This document shows positions 1 through 30,900 of a stretch of DNA of 64,000 bases, piece after piece (within the stretch, counting starts at the first letter, position 1; every line of letters starts with the position of its first letter). The notes below the pieces were generated by a model, which was not told the DNA's origin, did no database searches, and saw only the letters and a list, made by a program, of their open reading frames with translations. This DNA comes from Rhea pennata. Lineage: Eukaryota > Chordata > Aves > Rheiformes > Rheidae. The position numbers were made by a program, and so were the translations under genes. The stretch lies in contig NC_084702.1 of the NCBI RefSeq assembly GCF_028389875.1, forward strand, positions 66,003,582 through 66,067,581, given 5' to 3'.

Positions 1-162
1 TTAAGATGTGCAGATTCAGTATTTAGGGCATGACTGCAAGCTTAAACTTAATCAGCTTCAGTCTGGTCTCGTGTGTGTTCAACGCAGCAAGCACTGCAGA
101 GGTGTGCTGTACTGTGAATAGTAGGCTCAGAGCCGAAAAGCAGTTAAGCGCAAAGTGCTTAC

Positions 163-18672
<18,510 letters not shown>

Positions 18673-18727
18673 GTTACCCAGACCTCACAGCGGACTCCTT
18701 GTCAGCTACAGGATCCCTACAAGCCTG

Positions 18728-19240
18728 CTGCTCATGTAAGAAACAAACAAACAAAAAACATTGATACTAGAAAGAAGGTACGCAAACTCACTAGCTTAAG
18801 TCCAGTTGATCCTAGCCATAGGATGGTCATTTCTCTCTCCCTTTTCCTTCCAGGTAGAGAACAAAGTCCACTTTTCCACACCAAGTCTGAGTAAATACCA
18901 AAACTAAGCCAACAAGCCCATGTGAACGCTAACATCACAAGCTGATTTACACATTGATATTGTTCTGTGACTCAGAATTGCATTCTCATTGCCAAAACTG
19001 CAACTATTTGCAGAAAACAGCTATTTTCAAAGAGTATTTTGGAAAGTCTTTGCTAGAATTAATGTATTTCCCCCAGAATACGCCAAGAAAAAAAGAAAGA
19101 GCACTGAAAGCTGGCATAGACTATTGGCAAAAAAGGCACTAAATAACCCCAGAGCCGAAGTTAACAGAACCCCAGGCAACTGCTCAGATTAGTTCATCTT
19201 TTCCTGAAACAGCACGAGATGCAAATTTGAAAACGGGGCG
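18728..19240. other. NNT intron 1 (inferred)
   Basis: AT-rich sequence between the exon 2 acceptor and the CpG island. The exact right end is uncertain because two donor-like sites on the minus strand (CCCAAG|GTCAGC near 19431 and CCCAAG|GTCGGT near 19730) could close exon 1. No coding signal. Confidence 0.55.
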
Positions 19241-20200
19241 GTTTCCCGTGCCGGAAGGCAAATGACCCGCACTCCAGCTGGAGCTCCGGAAAGAGGCACC
19301 GAGCGCGGGCCGCCGGCAGAGGGGCGGGCGAGGGGCGCTCAGGCCGCGGCGAGCGGGGCGGGCAGCCCGCGAGGAGCAGCCTCCCCGGTTCGCTCCCACC
19401 GCTATTCGTAGCGCGCGGCCCCTGGCTGACCTTGGGCAGGCCGCTCGCCCGTTAACGGCCGCCTCGCCACCCGCTCCCTCCGCTGACGCTTCCTGCCCGC
19501 TGCGGCCCCGCGACGGCACCTGGCACCGCACCGCACCGCCCTCCTCGGGCCAACGGCCGCCGCCCGCCCGTTAACGGCCGCCCCGCCCGCGGGGACAACG
19601 CGGGAGGCGGGGGCGCCGCCCCGGTGCCCTCCCGCACCCACCGCGAGGAGCCCGGCGGGCGGGTGAGTCTCCCCCTGCGCCGCGCCGCGCCGCGCCCGCC
19701 GCCGGAACCGCCGCCGCACTGACCGACCTTGGGGTGATGCGGCGCGGGGCGGCGAGGGCAGGGCAAGCGGGGCGGGGGGCGGGGCGAGGCGAGGCCCCGC
19801 CCCGCCACCCGGAAGGAGTGCGGGGAGCGCGGAGGGCGGGGCGCGCGCGGCCGCGAGGCTCCGCCCTCCCCTCGGCGCTCGGGAGGGGGCGGGAGAGCGC
19901 CGCGCGCCGCCTGCGTGGCGTGGCGTGGCGTGGCGTGGCGTGGCGTGGCGCGGCGCGGCGCGGCGCGGCGCGGCGCGGCGCGGCGGGTCACCGGCTCCCG
20001 TGGGGCGGGCGCCTCGGCCGCTGCCGGGCTGCGTCGTTGCGGCCGCTCTCCGGGGGCAGTCTGGGGACGGGTGGGCTGGGGCTGGGTAGCGCAGGCGTCG
20101 CGACGGTTGAAGTCGTTGCAGCCGTTGGAGAGGCGCCAGGTGTAGCGGGCTCCCGCAGCGGGCGGGCGCGGGTGGCCGCTGTCGCCTCCGTCTGATCGTG
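19240..20200 (-). promoter_or_regulatory. NNT: CpG island: NNT promoter and non-coding exon 1
   Basis: Abrupt rise to very GC-rich, CpG-dense sequence upstream of NNT exon 2 on the minus strand, with several GC boxes (for example around 19768-19790). The transcription start cannot be read from sequence. The element GCCCGTTAACGGCCGCC occurs twice (from 19447 and from 19565), and a pentanucleotide repeat lies at 19916-19985. Assignment to NNT follows from orientation and from the lack of another CpG island upstream of it. Confidence 0.8.
19916..19985 (+). repeat. Compound pentanucleotide repeat (TGGCG)7(CGGCG)7
   Basis: Seven perfect TGGCG units (19916-19950) pass directly into seven perfect CGGCG units (19951-19985). 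The two blocks differ by one C/T position per unit. It lies at the upstream side of the NNT CpG island. Confidence 0.95.
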
Positions 20201-21040
20201 CTGGTGTGCGGAGCACAGAGGCAGGAACGCAAAGGTCGAGGCAGCTGAGTTGTGAAGAGAGAGAGAGGCTTTTTTAAACGTGGTTGTTTCACTTGAACTG
20301 ATGCCGTAGCATATAGATGGTATCTTCATTCATTGTTGCTGCTGTTTATTGAAACGTGTAATAAAATAGTGATTGGTTATATGGGTTGAACTTAGACTGG
20401 TACACAGTACATACAATACCTGAGGGGAAAGGGAGGGGAAGGAGCTGCTTGCACCTAAGATGACCTTAAGGAGACTGTATACAGAGGGCAGCTTGTTAAG
20501 TTATACGCACCATCACATGCTTTCACCGTGGTTGCTGAGCTAAAGTTCCCAGTGAGCTAATTAATTCTGTGTCACCTTTACTGGTTGTGTTAGGTTTACT
20601 GGCTGGTCAGCCTTCCCTCCCACCAAGAATCAATCTGATACATGCCTTGGGGAAGTAACAAATCTATATTTTACAGTCTATTCCATATTTTAAAAATAGG
20701 CAAGATGGTGCCATTATGATCTTTTATGAAGTTTCATACATACCTGAATTTTTCTCATCCTAAGTCATCCATAGAGTTTGAACCAACACTACAGAAGCCT
20801 TTCACCTGTATAAAAATAACAGATAGGAAGGCAAGCATGGGGCGGACCGTCTAGGGGGACAGAACGCGAACATCACCAGCAGGGTGCACTGAGGCGTGCT
20901 GCAGGCACCGAGGTTGGAGAACAGGTTGTGATCTGGCATTTGCCAACCAAAGAAAGAAGTACTCTGCCAGCTGGACAAAAGACAGGTGAATTCAACTGTG
21001 AGTGGACAGCCGAGCTGAATCTTTGGTGTTTGCTGAGACA
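20201..21040. other. Intergenic spacer between NNT and PAIP1 CpG islands
   Basis: A return to AT-rich sequence for about 0.8 kb between two CpG islands. No coding signal or recognised repeat was seen. Confidence 0.7.
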
Positions 21041-21960
21041 GGGTTTTGTGTGAATGCGGTTTTTGCAGGCAGGGTGGCTGCGGTGCGTCCCGAGCCCTGC
21101 GCGGGGGCTGCTGCGCACACAAACCGCGCGCTCCGTTGTCATTGAAAGCGCAGCCGGTGCCTGGCAGAGGGAAGGGGCTGGCTCATGGTTTTGAACACGT
21201 GGAGCTGGCAACGCGGCCCGAACGCCGGGCAAAAGCGCCTTTAAGGCCCGGCAGCCGCCTCGGCCCGGCCCGGCCCGGCCCGGCCTAGCGCCGCGCCTCA
21301 CGGGGCCGCGCCGGGGTTGCCATGGCGACGGGCGGTGCGAGGCCGGCAGGGGGCGCTGCGGGCGGCGCTGGGCCGCGACCATCGTGGCGCTGCGAGGGGG
21401 GGGTGAAACTGAAAGTGAAGGGCTGGGGCCGCCGCCAGCGGCGAAGCGCGGCGCTGCTCGCGGGCCCGACCCCCCCCCGCGCCGCGGCCTCCGCCTCCCG
21501 CCCAGGAGGGCGTGAGCCGCGCCGGCCCCAGCATGTCGGAGAGTTTCGACCGGGCTCCGGGCGCCGGCCGAGGCCAGGGCCAAGGCCGGGGCCGGGGCCG
21601 AGGAGGCGGCGCCCTCCTCAGCGGCGCGGGCGCGCCGGAGAGCGGCGGCGGCGGCGGCCGCCTCGAGGGCAGCGGTTCCCACGGCCCGGGCCCGGCCGAG
21701 CAGCAGCAGCAGCAGCAGCACAAGCCGGGCGGTTTCCCGCAGCAGCAGGAGCCGCTGCGGCCGCCGAAGACGGCGCCGCCGGGCACCGGAAACGCAGGTA
21801 CTGGCCGGCCGCGGGGGCCGCGCCGGAGGCCGCCGCGAGGCCCCGGGCGGCCGCGCTCCCCCGGCAGGCGCGCCGGCGCGGCCTGCGGCCCTGCGGCGGC
21901 CCCCGGGCGAGCGGCCGCCTTCCTGGGCGGCGGGCCCGTGCCCAGATGAGGGAGGCGCGT
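21040..21960 (+). promoter_or_regulatory. PAIP1: CpG island: PAIP1 promoter, 5'UTR and exon 1
   Basis: GC-rich, CpG-dense stretch centred on PAIP1 exon 1. It contains (CGGCC)5 at 21261-21285 and a short C run near 21470. The start site is not readable, but an ATG in strong context (GCCATGG, 21322) lies upstream of the PAIP1 start in a different frame and would be in the 5'UTR if transcription begins before it. Confidence 0.85.
21533..21797 (+). CDS. PAIP1: PAIP1 exon 1
   Basis: Encodes residues 1-88 plus one base. Arg/Gly-rich repeats (GRGQGQGRGRGRGGG) are followed by six CAG codons at 21701-21718 giving poly-Gln. Donor ACGCAG|GTACTG. The frame opens 7 codons earlier, but with no ATG. Confidence 0.93.
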
Positions 21961-24900
21961 TGCGCTGAGCCTGCCGCGAAGCCCCCCTGCGCGGCCTTCC
22001 CTCCGTCCTGCCCCCGGCGCCGCCGGGCGCACGCACATCTGTGCGCGCCTGGTCCCCATCTGCTCCTCCGACCGCAGATGGCCGCAGCCTTGCTCCCGCT
22101 GAAGAACTCTTTGATTCGGGCCTGCAGGTTTGCCAAAAAGAAACCCAACCCAACAATAGCACAGAGCGTTTGTTGGCTGGCTTTCCCAGATAGCTATCAG
22201 ATCCTGTTTTCAGCAAGCTTAGGGGCTACCCCAAAGAGAAAACGTGGAAAATAAGCTTAAAAAGAAATACAGTTTGATTGGATTTTTGGCTGGTGATTTG
22301 TAACAAAGGTAATAGCTAAAAATCTTTGAATAACGTGTTAAGATTTAGCGAGGCTTGCCCTTGCCTTTGAAATCTGTGAAAACAACCACAAGAGAGGAAG
22401 CTTAGCAGAGGCAGATTTACTAGTTTCTCCAGTTAGCTCTCTTAGAAAAAGTGTTTTAATGGTAGAGGAGAGAGCTCCTCTTTTTTTCTCTCACCTTCAC
22501 ATGAATGTTGCATCTACTTTCTGACTTGTGGAAAGGCCTCTGGTGTTTGCCAAAGTCAGAACTTCTTACATTTTAGGAAAAGCAGTAAAAATGGAGCCAT
22601 TACTATAAGTTCTAAAGTAAAACTGGACTTTAGAAATTAAATCTCTAAAGATTGTCAGACCTAAAGTATTTAAACTGTTCTACAGTCTAAAAAGGAGTAC
22701 AGTATCACTTTGAGGGGAAAAATATCGTGGTAACATTGTTATTGCCTGTTAGAGCAAGTAATTCCTGTTCTCTTTCCCACACTGTCCCTGGAAAGTTGTG
22801 TATTAGGTTATATGAATGCATAGAAATTCCTTGATGTCTAAGAAAAGATATTAATGTAACAAAATCTTTCCAGAACACTTGCGACAGACAAGGATTCCAT
22901 CTGGATCACAAGATAAAATTTCAGTTCCTGATTCTGGACCACCAATGGCTAAACCTCAGGTGGCCGTGGCTCCTGTGGTAATCTCAAAATTGTCTGTTAA
23001 CGCACCTGAGTTTTATCCCTCAGGATACAATCCAAACTTTGCAGTGAGTATTCATCTTCTCTGCTTGATGTATGCTAATTTATTTATATTGAACTTAACA
23101 ATATTTTCTTCAGATCCTGTGTATTAGAGAGCTTGAATGCTGCACTGGCCTAAGAGAATTCCAAATTTGGGTAACAACCACCTGAGACACAGAATGCTAA
23201 GTGATAATGAGTGAATAACAGGGAGTACTTCAGAGTCTTCAGTGTGGGATGATTTGCTAAAGTTAACTGAAGATAACTGCATTCCTTCTTAATTGCACCA
23301 TTGACTTCACCAACATGAGAGCAAGCTGTTTCTTCTGAGACTACATCTGTTGTAGCTGCATCTACACTTCATTTTAAGTAAAGGCTTAACTGTATTTAAT
23401 TAAGATTTCTCATTTTTTTGAAGCAAGTGTGGAAGACAGCTTTAGCTCGTGTTTTTCTAAGCATAGGTATCCCTTTCTTAAATGTACCGAGCCTTGGCTA
23501 TGATTGACTGTGACTGCCCAACTGTTTGTACCATCATGTGTCTTGTATTACTGAAAGGCAAAATTACAGTATCATCAAAGGAAAAGTACGGTTGGGCTCC
23601 TTTCTAGCAGCTGTCTATCTACTATAGAATATATTGGCAGCCAGGCTAGGGGTAATCTCAGATCTGAGTTGTAGATGCCCCATGTAAATACAAGCTGATT
23701 GCTTCTTATTTTCTACTCCCCTGTCTTACATGTTACTGGTACAGTAATTTTATTCCAGGAGAGACCTATGTTAATCCTGTAATGCCCTTTTGCCACACAA
23801 GCAGACAAAATCTGGTGTGTGTGTGTGGGAATTACGACTTTTACAAATATGGTCAAGTATAATAAGCAACTAATTTAAAGCAATTAGATTTTGAATAATT
23901 AATAGAAAAATACTTAAGTTGAATAGTAAATAACGTGTTTAGATGTTTTAGAGTTTTTTTTCCTCACTTTTATAAAACTGATGTTATCTGGATGTTACAA
24001 GCTATGTCAGTTTACTGAATAAAATTACTGTTCCGAATAATGCAAGCCCATAGCCGATAGACAACTGTTGACAAAATACCAACATGAACATGCTTCAGTG
24101 AATGGATAATCTAGGGGGGAAAGAGTGCTTTGCCCCAATGCATGTTTCCAATAAAAGGATTTCAGTTCCAAGATCAGAAAATGCTATTTGGAATGAATAC
24201 ATTTGCATGCATGTAATTACAAACACTTAAGGCCAGTGATGTTGCTTTTTGACTGTTTTACAGAAACACACAAGCATGTGGGACTTTCTAGTTGCCATGC
24301 TGTAAGAATGTAACGAATATAAGTGATCTATTAATAAAAATAGCTTTAAAATGTTAGTGAAACCTAGAACAGTTATCTGGAGGTATGTTTGGTATGCTGT
24401 AAGGATCCTAATCTAATCAGAGTATACTAGACATGCAAGATCCATCAGAATCTGATAGACGTAAAATAGTGATCCTTAAGAATTGTTAGTCCTTCACTAT
24501 TACATTAGTAGATTTTTATTTTGTTATTTTAAGGACCAGATTATTTTAAGAAACTGGGTTCATCTGCAGCAGTGTGAAATTTAGCATGCTTTGCACAGGT
24601 TTGAGTTTTACGATGGCAAATAGGAAGCAAAACAATTTTGAGAAACTTGTTTCTCTGAGTTATAAATAATACTTAATAGCTCTCATTTAGAATATTCCCT
24701 AGAGTTTTAACTATGAAAACTCACATTCCTCTGAAATAATACACAGCGCTTTTTTTGCTATTTACTAAGCATTTAAGCTTTGGTTGCATATAATCTGAAG
24801 GAAAAATAGCATCTTCCTAAAAGGTCTGAGGAGAAATAAAGTTGATGATAAATTGATGGTGACTAAGACAGTTTGTGAGGAAAAATGTTTTGAATGCTTC

Positions 24901-27900
24901 TCAGGTATAGCAAAGTAGTGTTTGGCACGTGCTGGAGCAGAGGCTGAGAGCAGATTTGGATCGTAGATCTTTTCCTACAGTTTGGGGGTTTTATGTTTCT
25001 GTAGATAAAAGAGGGATCTTACTGTCTATGTAGACTTTATTTAGCCATTATTATGTCTTTAAACTCATAAATGGATTCTTAGTAGAAGAGAGGTAATGTT
25101 AGAAAGAGCAGCTTCTTTTGCGAGCTACAGTATTTCCTACCACCTGACTATGAAGTTTTCAAACAGATTGTTTGAGGAGATGTTAGTTCTGCTGTATGTT
25201 ACTAATAAAAGCTACAGTTGTTACACAATGTCATGTTTTTGAGGAGCAGGATAGTCTAACTTAATTGTATAGTATTTTTATTGGGGTATTTGAAATTGTC
25301 TAGTAAAAGTTGATTTCCTTTACAGAGCTAGAATATTTAGCAAGTTATAGCTGTTAGCTTCTGGAGCCAAGGAGTAAAAGCACCAAATTGCTGGAATCAT
25401 AGAATACTTTAGGTTGGAAAGAATCTCTGTAGGTCATTTGATCCAACCAGCAACTCAAAGCACAACCAACATGGATCAGGTTGTTCACAGCTTTCTCATT
25501 ATCAGTAGTAACATTTTGTCACAATTTCTTTAAGTCAAGGTGATATTTTTTTTCCCTTTTTGATGGGCCAGATTAAGTCCCTTTAAGTCTTGTTCAGTGT
25601 TGGCCATTGGGCAATTGTTCTACTTAATTAGATATCCCAGGAATGCCTTTCTAGTTTATCTTTTGTTATTTTGATGTGTCCCCCATTAACTTAAGTTGTA
25701 TACCTTTAAGACATGGGTTTTTCAATAATTTTGGAATGTATGCAAGGTTTTCCATGTATGCAAGGTTTTCCATGTGTTCCTTACAGGCCCTGACATTAAT
25801 GTCAGTACTTGATTTTTTTTCAGTAATGTTTATCTGCATTTCTCTATAGCTCATATCGTGGTCTTTCATTTTTCACAGATGGCACAGTAGAGGAGAAACT
25901 GAGGCATTTTGGAGGCAGAAAGTAAAAGACATCTGCTCCTTTAGGGAAGTGAGGGAAGAGAGAGAGAGAGAAAATAAAAGCCTGTTCAGTGTATATATCT
26001 CCAACAAAAAAAAAAGGTTTTTTAGCTCAATTTTTCCTTGCAGTGTGTTTTAAATCTTATTAAATAGTCAGTTGAGAATTCTGTTATCCTAAATGTTACC
26101 CTTCAGTTTTGAATCACTGAAGTTGATTCTTTAGTGATTTGTCTTTGGGTTTTGGCTTTTACTTCTGAATGCTCATGTAAGAAACTATTTGCAAAATGAA
26201 TTATTTGTACTGTATTAGTTACATCACAAGTTATCTCATTCCTGATGCTATTCCTTTTGTGATTGCAATCATTCAAGAGAGTATTGAACTATACAGAATG
26301 TTAGGTATGTCCATTCAAAAACTGACAAAACTATCAGCATTCTGTCCCGTCAGTGGGAGCATAAATGCTGATAAGTCAGTATTGTGCTAGCTCCTTTCTT
26401 TAGGAAGCAGGTGTGTTTACTGTCCTTTCTTTCAACATCAGTAACTGCTGATTAATGCCTTACTACCTAGCTTCATTTGATGCCTTGTGGTCTTAGTCCA
26501 TTGCCAAGCAGTTTGTTGACTTTAGGAGATTAGTTTTTGTAGCTTTATTGTACATGGAAAAATTACACTATATTTACTAGATTTCTTCAGTTTCTCTTCT
26601 CCTGCTTATTTGGAGCACTTTTTTCTGTAAGCATAAAACATTCTGTTTCCAATTACTTTTCATTATACTATTCTGTTATCTTCAGTACTATTTGTGTATG
26701 CATCAGGCAGGAAGGGTTCTGAGGCTCAGTTTGGTAGCTTTATTCTTAACATATATACTTATTTTTTTGTTTAAGGGGTTGAAAGTTAGCTGATCTTACA
26801 CTCAACTTGGCAAACCATTTGATTTGCTTTTTAGTCTCTCTCTCTGACATGTTTGGCTAGGAGACTCTAATCTGTGTAATGACAACTGACATAGTTCTTA
26901 GAATTACAGAACTTAATGGAGCTCTCTGATGCATTGAGGTGTATGCAGTCTAAAAATGTTCTAGTATACTATGTTTTTTCTTTAAAAAAAAAAGAAAGAA
27001 AAAATCCCACATGCGGAGTCTCAGGAGTTATTTAAGGGCCGTATAGCTGCTTTTGGAGATGGTATGTGTAACAACTTTGTTTTAGGTTCTCGTTAAATTG
27101 TTGGTATATTCCTTCACTGTTCTAGGAGTCTTCCTTTGAAGATGGGTGTGATGGCTATCTGACTTTGACAGAGTATGTTCAAGATTTTCTGAATCATCTC
27201 ACTGAGCAACCAGGTTGTTTTGAAACTGAAATAGAGCAGTTTGCTGAAACGCTGAATGGCTGGGTCACTACAGATGAAGCTTTGCAAGAACTTGTTGAAC
27301 TCATCTATCAACAGGTAGCCTGTGTATACTGTTTTGTGATGTGGATATTATGCCTCTGTTCCCTAGTCCAAGATACACATACGCATATAATTTGTTAGGT
27401 AATTTTATATATGTAGTATTTTATTTTGACTTTATTTTTCTATTTTTTTTCTTTCATTTTGGACTGAACAGTATGGGGAAAGTTTGTGCCTAGCAGGCTC
27501 AAATGAATGCTCAAGTGTGGAGTACTTGCTTGGCTGATAAATTCCAACAATTTACTTCATTTCCTTTCTTCTGTCTTTGGATTTCTGGGGGCATATACTG
27601 GAGTGCAAATTACAGCAATTAAGAGTTATATTTCAAATGTTTTATGGTAGAGATTGAACAAAGCCTTAAGCTATGTCAGAATTCTCCATTTTTCTTCTCT
27701 TCCACAAAAATAAATGTTTCATAGTACTTAGATATATTTTCTTTTCATTATTTGCTATTTTAAAAAAAACAAACTCCCGCTCATTATACATACTACCCTT
27801 TGGGAAACACACTGTTATTGACTGGCTTTGTTCTTTTTTTGGAATCTTATCTATTTCAGAACAGCATAATTGGAGAAAAAGAAAGCTAGTCTGATGGGTA

Positions 27901-30900
27901 ACTAGGTCCAGTCTCATTGATGGCTATGGAAATGAGGGCAGAGACCTTGAATTGAACTCTGTACTAATTGAGGGAGCCATTGGAAAGAACAGCTTAATCT
28001 GTGTTGCTAAGCAAATGAGCTGCTGTTACTGTCTTTTGGTCTTGCTGCAGAGAATAAGATTAATAAATTACATTGGGTATCTCTTACTCTCCTGTGTTGG
28101 TTTCTGTCAAATTCTGTTTTTTAAGGATGAGAACAACCAATCTTTTATTCACTTTTTAAGTGCAGATACTTGCACATTGTTTTTTCTCATGAAATAAATG
28201 AGGGTATGTAGAGCTGCATGACTGGTCATCATACAGTACTGTATGGTATTAAGTTTCTTATTGTCATACAGAATTGATGTACATTTAATTCAGAACATAG
28301 TTCAGCCAGCGGTTAAGAGAACCTGTGCTTTGTTCAGCTGCATTATTTTTTTTCCGTCTTCTATTTGGACACATGGGAGTATAGATAATTAAAGACTAAA
28401 ATATGCAATATTACTTTATTGGAAGAAAATGCAGGAAATTATCCCACATGTAACACTTCATGTACATAAATAGTCTCATATTTTGGTGCAAAGTCTTTAA
28501 TGTCACCTCCTCTTCTCTCCTCCTATTTAAAACAACAGTACAATGTTGGGGGATGGCTGTGCCTTCCTCAACTGAGAAACAGTGAATGCAAACAATTTAA
28601 AACAATATTTATGTGAGAAATAAAACTGTAGCTCAATGTAAAAAAGCTGTCTTGCTATCTAAAAGCATAAGACTTCAGTTTGTTTGTAGATCAGGAGAAT
28701 ATAGCATTTGAATGCCAGTCAATTATGTTTATTATTCTTTCTTGAGCTTCTACTCAGGCATTTGTGTTTCCTAGTCCTAGCTTATCACAAAACATCAGTT
28801 AACATTTATGAAATGCATTTATAAGCCATTGCTTCAGTGATGTTGATTTAACCCAACTGAGCAGAACTACAGATGCTAGGTTTGTCAAGGAAAAAGGCTA
28901 AAACAAAAAAACTCATTTTTTGTACAGCTTTTCCCCTCATCTGGGTGTCAAGTAATTCAGACTTTCCAAAAGATTATCTACTTTCCCCTGTTCTAATTTA
29001 TTTATATCTCTATCCAGAGTGAAGTGTCAGTTCTCCTGTCTTCCAAAAGCTGAGCACTCTGACTCAATGGCCTCAAGAATCCTGGTTGTTGTGTAGTTTG
29101 CTACTCTTATAGTAACTAAAATTTCTCAAGCTGTGCATTGATAAACTAGCCTTTATGCTTAGATTCTTTTTTTTTTTTTTTTTTTTTTCGAGTAGGAAAT
29201 AAACTGGATTTGCCAACAGGAAAAGCATTATACTGTAATTGGTTATTAAGATGATGTTTTAAGTGATTTTTTTCTCCTTTGGTCTTTGTGTGATGTAATC
29301 ACATAATAAGGACATAATACCTAAAATTGAGTTGCTTTAGTATTTGATACAACCACAAATGAAGACCAACTAATTATAGGAAGGCAATGATTATAAAAAT
29401 GCAGCTGAGGTTTGAAAAAAAATATTTATTGTTGTTCGTTTTTTTTGCTGTCAGTAAGGAAAGTTGTGCTCTTAATTAATGCATTTTACATTTTCTTAAA
29501 AGCACCTTCTCAGATCCAGGCAATTTATTGAACAGCACCAAAATGCTTATTAGATGTTTTAATAACTCTTAATGGATAGTTTGGCTAAATCAAATTCACT
29601 GTAGCTTCCAAAAACAGCTCAGTTCTTTACAGCAACATGATGCAGATTGTACAAGTGCACTGAGTGCATGTTTTCCTCTGCTTGTAAAAGGTAACTAGAT
29701 ATAACACATTGACTTGTTAACTGCAAGATTTTTTTTTTTCAAACACTTAAGCAGAAGCCTGCAAGAGCATCTGCAGTGCAGACAAGTATTCAAGGTGTCA
29801 AAAGAATGTTCAAGGATGATAAAGACAATGGAGAGAAGTTTAATAAATTCTCAGTATCCATTCTTCCTTTGGTAGAGCTGATGGAGTTTCTTAGTCCAGT
29901 GCCTTCTTTCACTGAAGTTGTATCTGAGAAATAATCTTAAATTTGAGTGTCACTAGAGGAGAGTTTAAAACAAACGAACAGTAACAAATTGCCAAAACAA
30001 GGGGATGTTCTGCTTGAATTTCTAAAAGAGACTTCATGAATTTCTAATTATTTTTCTGCACCTCTAGAAGTTTCCAAGTGTCAGATTTAAAGCAAAGTAT
30101 TTTCCAGGCAGTGTCTAACTCAAGTTATGGAATTTTATTGCCATCACCTGTGTTTTAGTTGATAACAGTGTAAGTGTTCAAAGGAAAAGGAGTCACTTTA
30201 GAGAAAAAAAAAGACACATCAAGGACTACTGACTGGAAAGATGCAGTTTTAGCAACTTCCTGATTCAGCACTTACTCTGCAGATTGCTGATGAGTGAACT
30301 AGGGGAAGTATTTATCTTTACTTGACCTGTTTTTGCGTTCTTTCCCTAAACATTCACTATTGCCAGAAACAATTATGGGCTAGATAGCCCTTAGACTGAA
30401 TGAAGGTGAATTTTTGATTTTAATGGCCTCATTGCTCCTCTAGAGAGTGTGTCCTTAAGAAAGCATCTTAACTCTTGGTTTTTGTATAAACAGGTTATAA
30501 GTGACATTCAGACACTCAGTGTCGGTCACAGTGCAGAAGTAGAGTTGAGGACACGTGGCATAAGGCTGGTTGTTTTCTTAAAGCCAAGAAATCACAATAT
30601 AATGAACTTCTCAGTGCTGAAATGCAAATAGCAAAGTGTTGCTGAGGTACAAAACTTAACATGAAACAAATAGTAATTCTTGTAATTTTTGATAATACTG
30701 CTCTTCAGTGGTCTAGTCAACTGTTGATAAACATTGATTTCCAAAATGCATTTAAAGATACTTCCTAATAATCTAATCATTACTTTGATGGATAATTTAT
30801 TTTTTCAAATTTATTTTGGAAGGCCACATCTGTCCCAAATTTTTCCTACATGGGAGCACGGTTGTGTAATTATTTATCTCACCATCTAACCATTAATCCA

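Noticed and set aside
19402-20292. Long minus-strand frames (296, 254 codons) and plus-strand frames in the NNT CpG island
   Set aside because: Stop-poor because of extreme GC content. They are Arg/Pro/Ala-rich with overlapping frames on both strands, and parts are only the pentanucleotide repeat translated.
21512-21532. Earlier PAIP1 start
   Set aside because: The frame opens at a GTG here. The first ATG, at 21533, matches the human N-terminus.
20873-22216. 447-codon minus-strand frame across PAIP1 exon 1
   Set aside because: Antisense of a GC-rich first exon, with low-complexity Arg/Ala/Gly/Pro composition and no known domain.
21322-22254. 310-codon plus-strand frame overlapping PAIP1 exon 1
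   Set aside because: It runs into PAIP1 intron 1 and ignores the splice donor. Only its ATG is of interest, as an upstream start.
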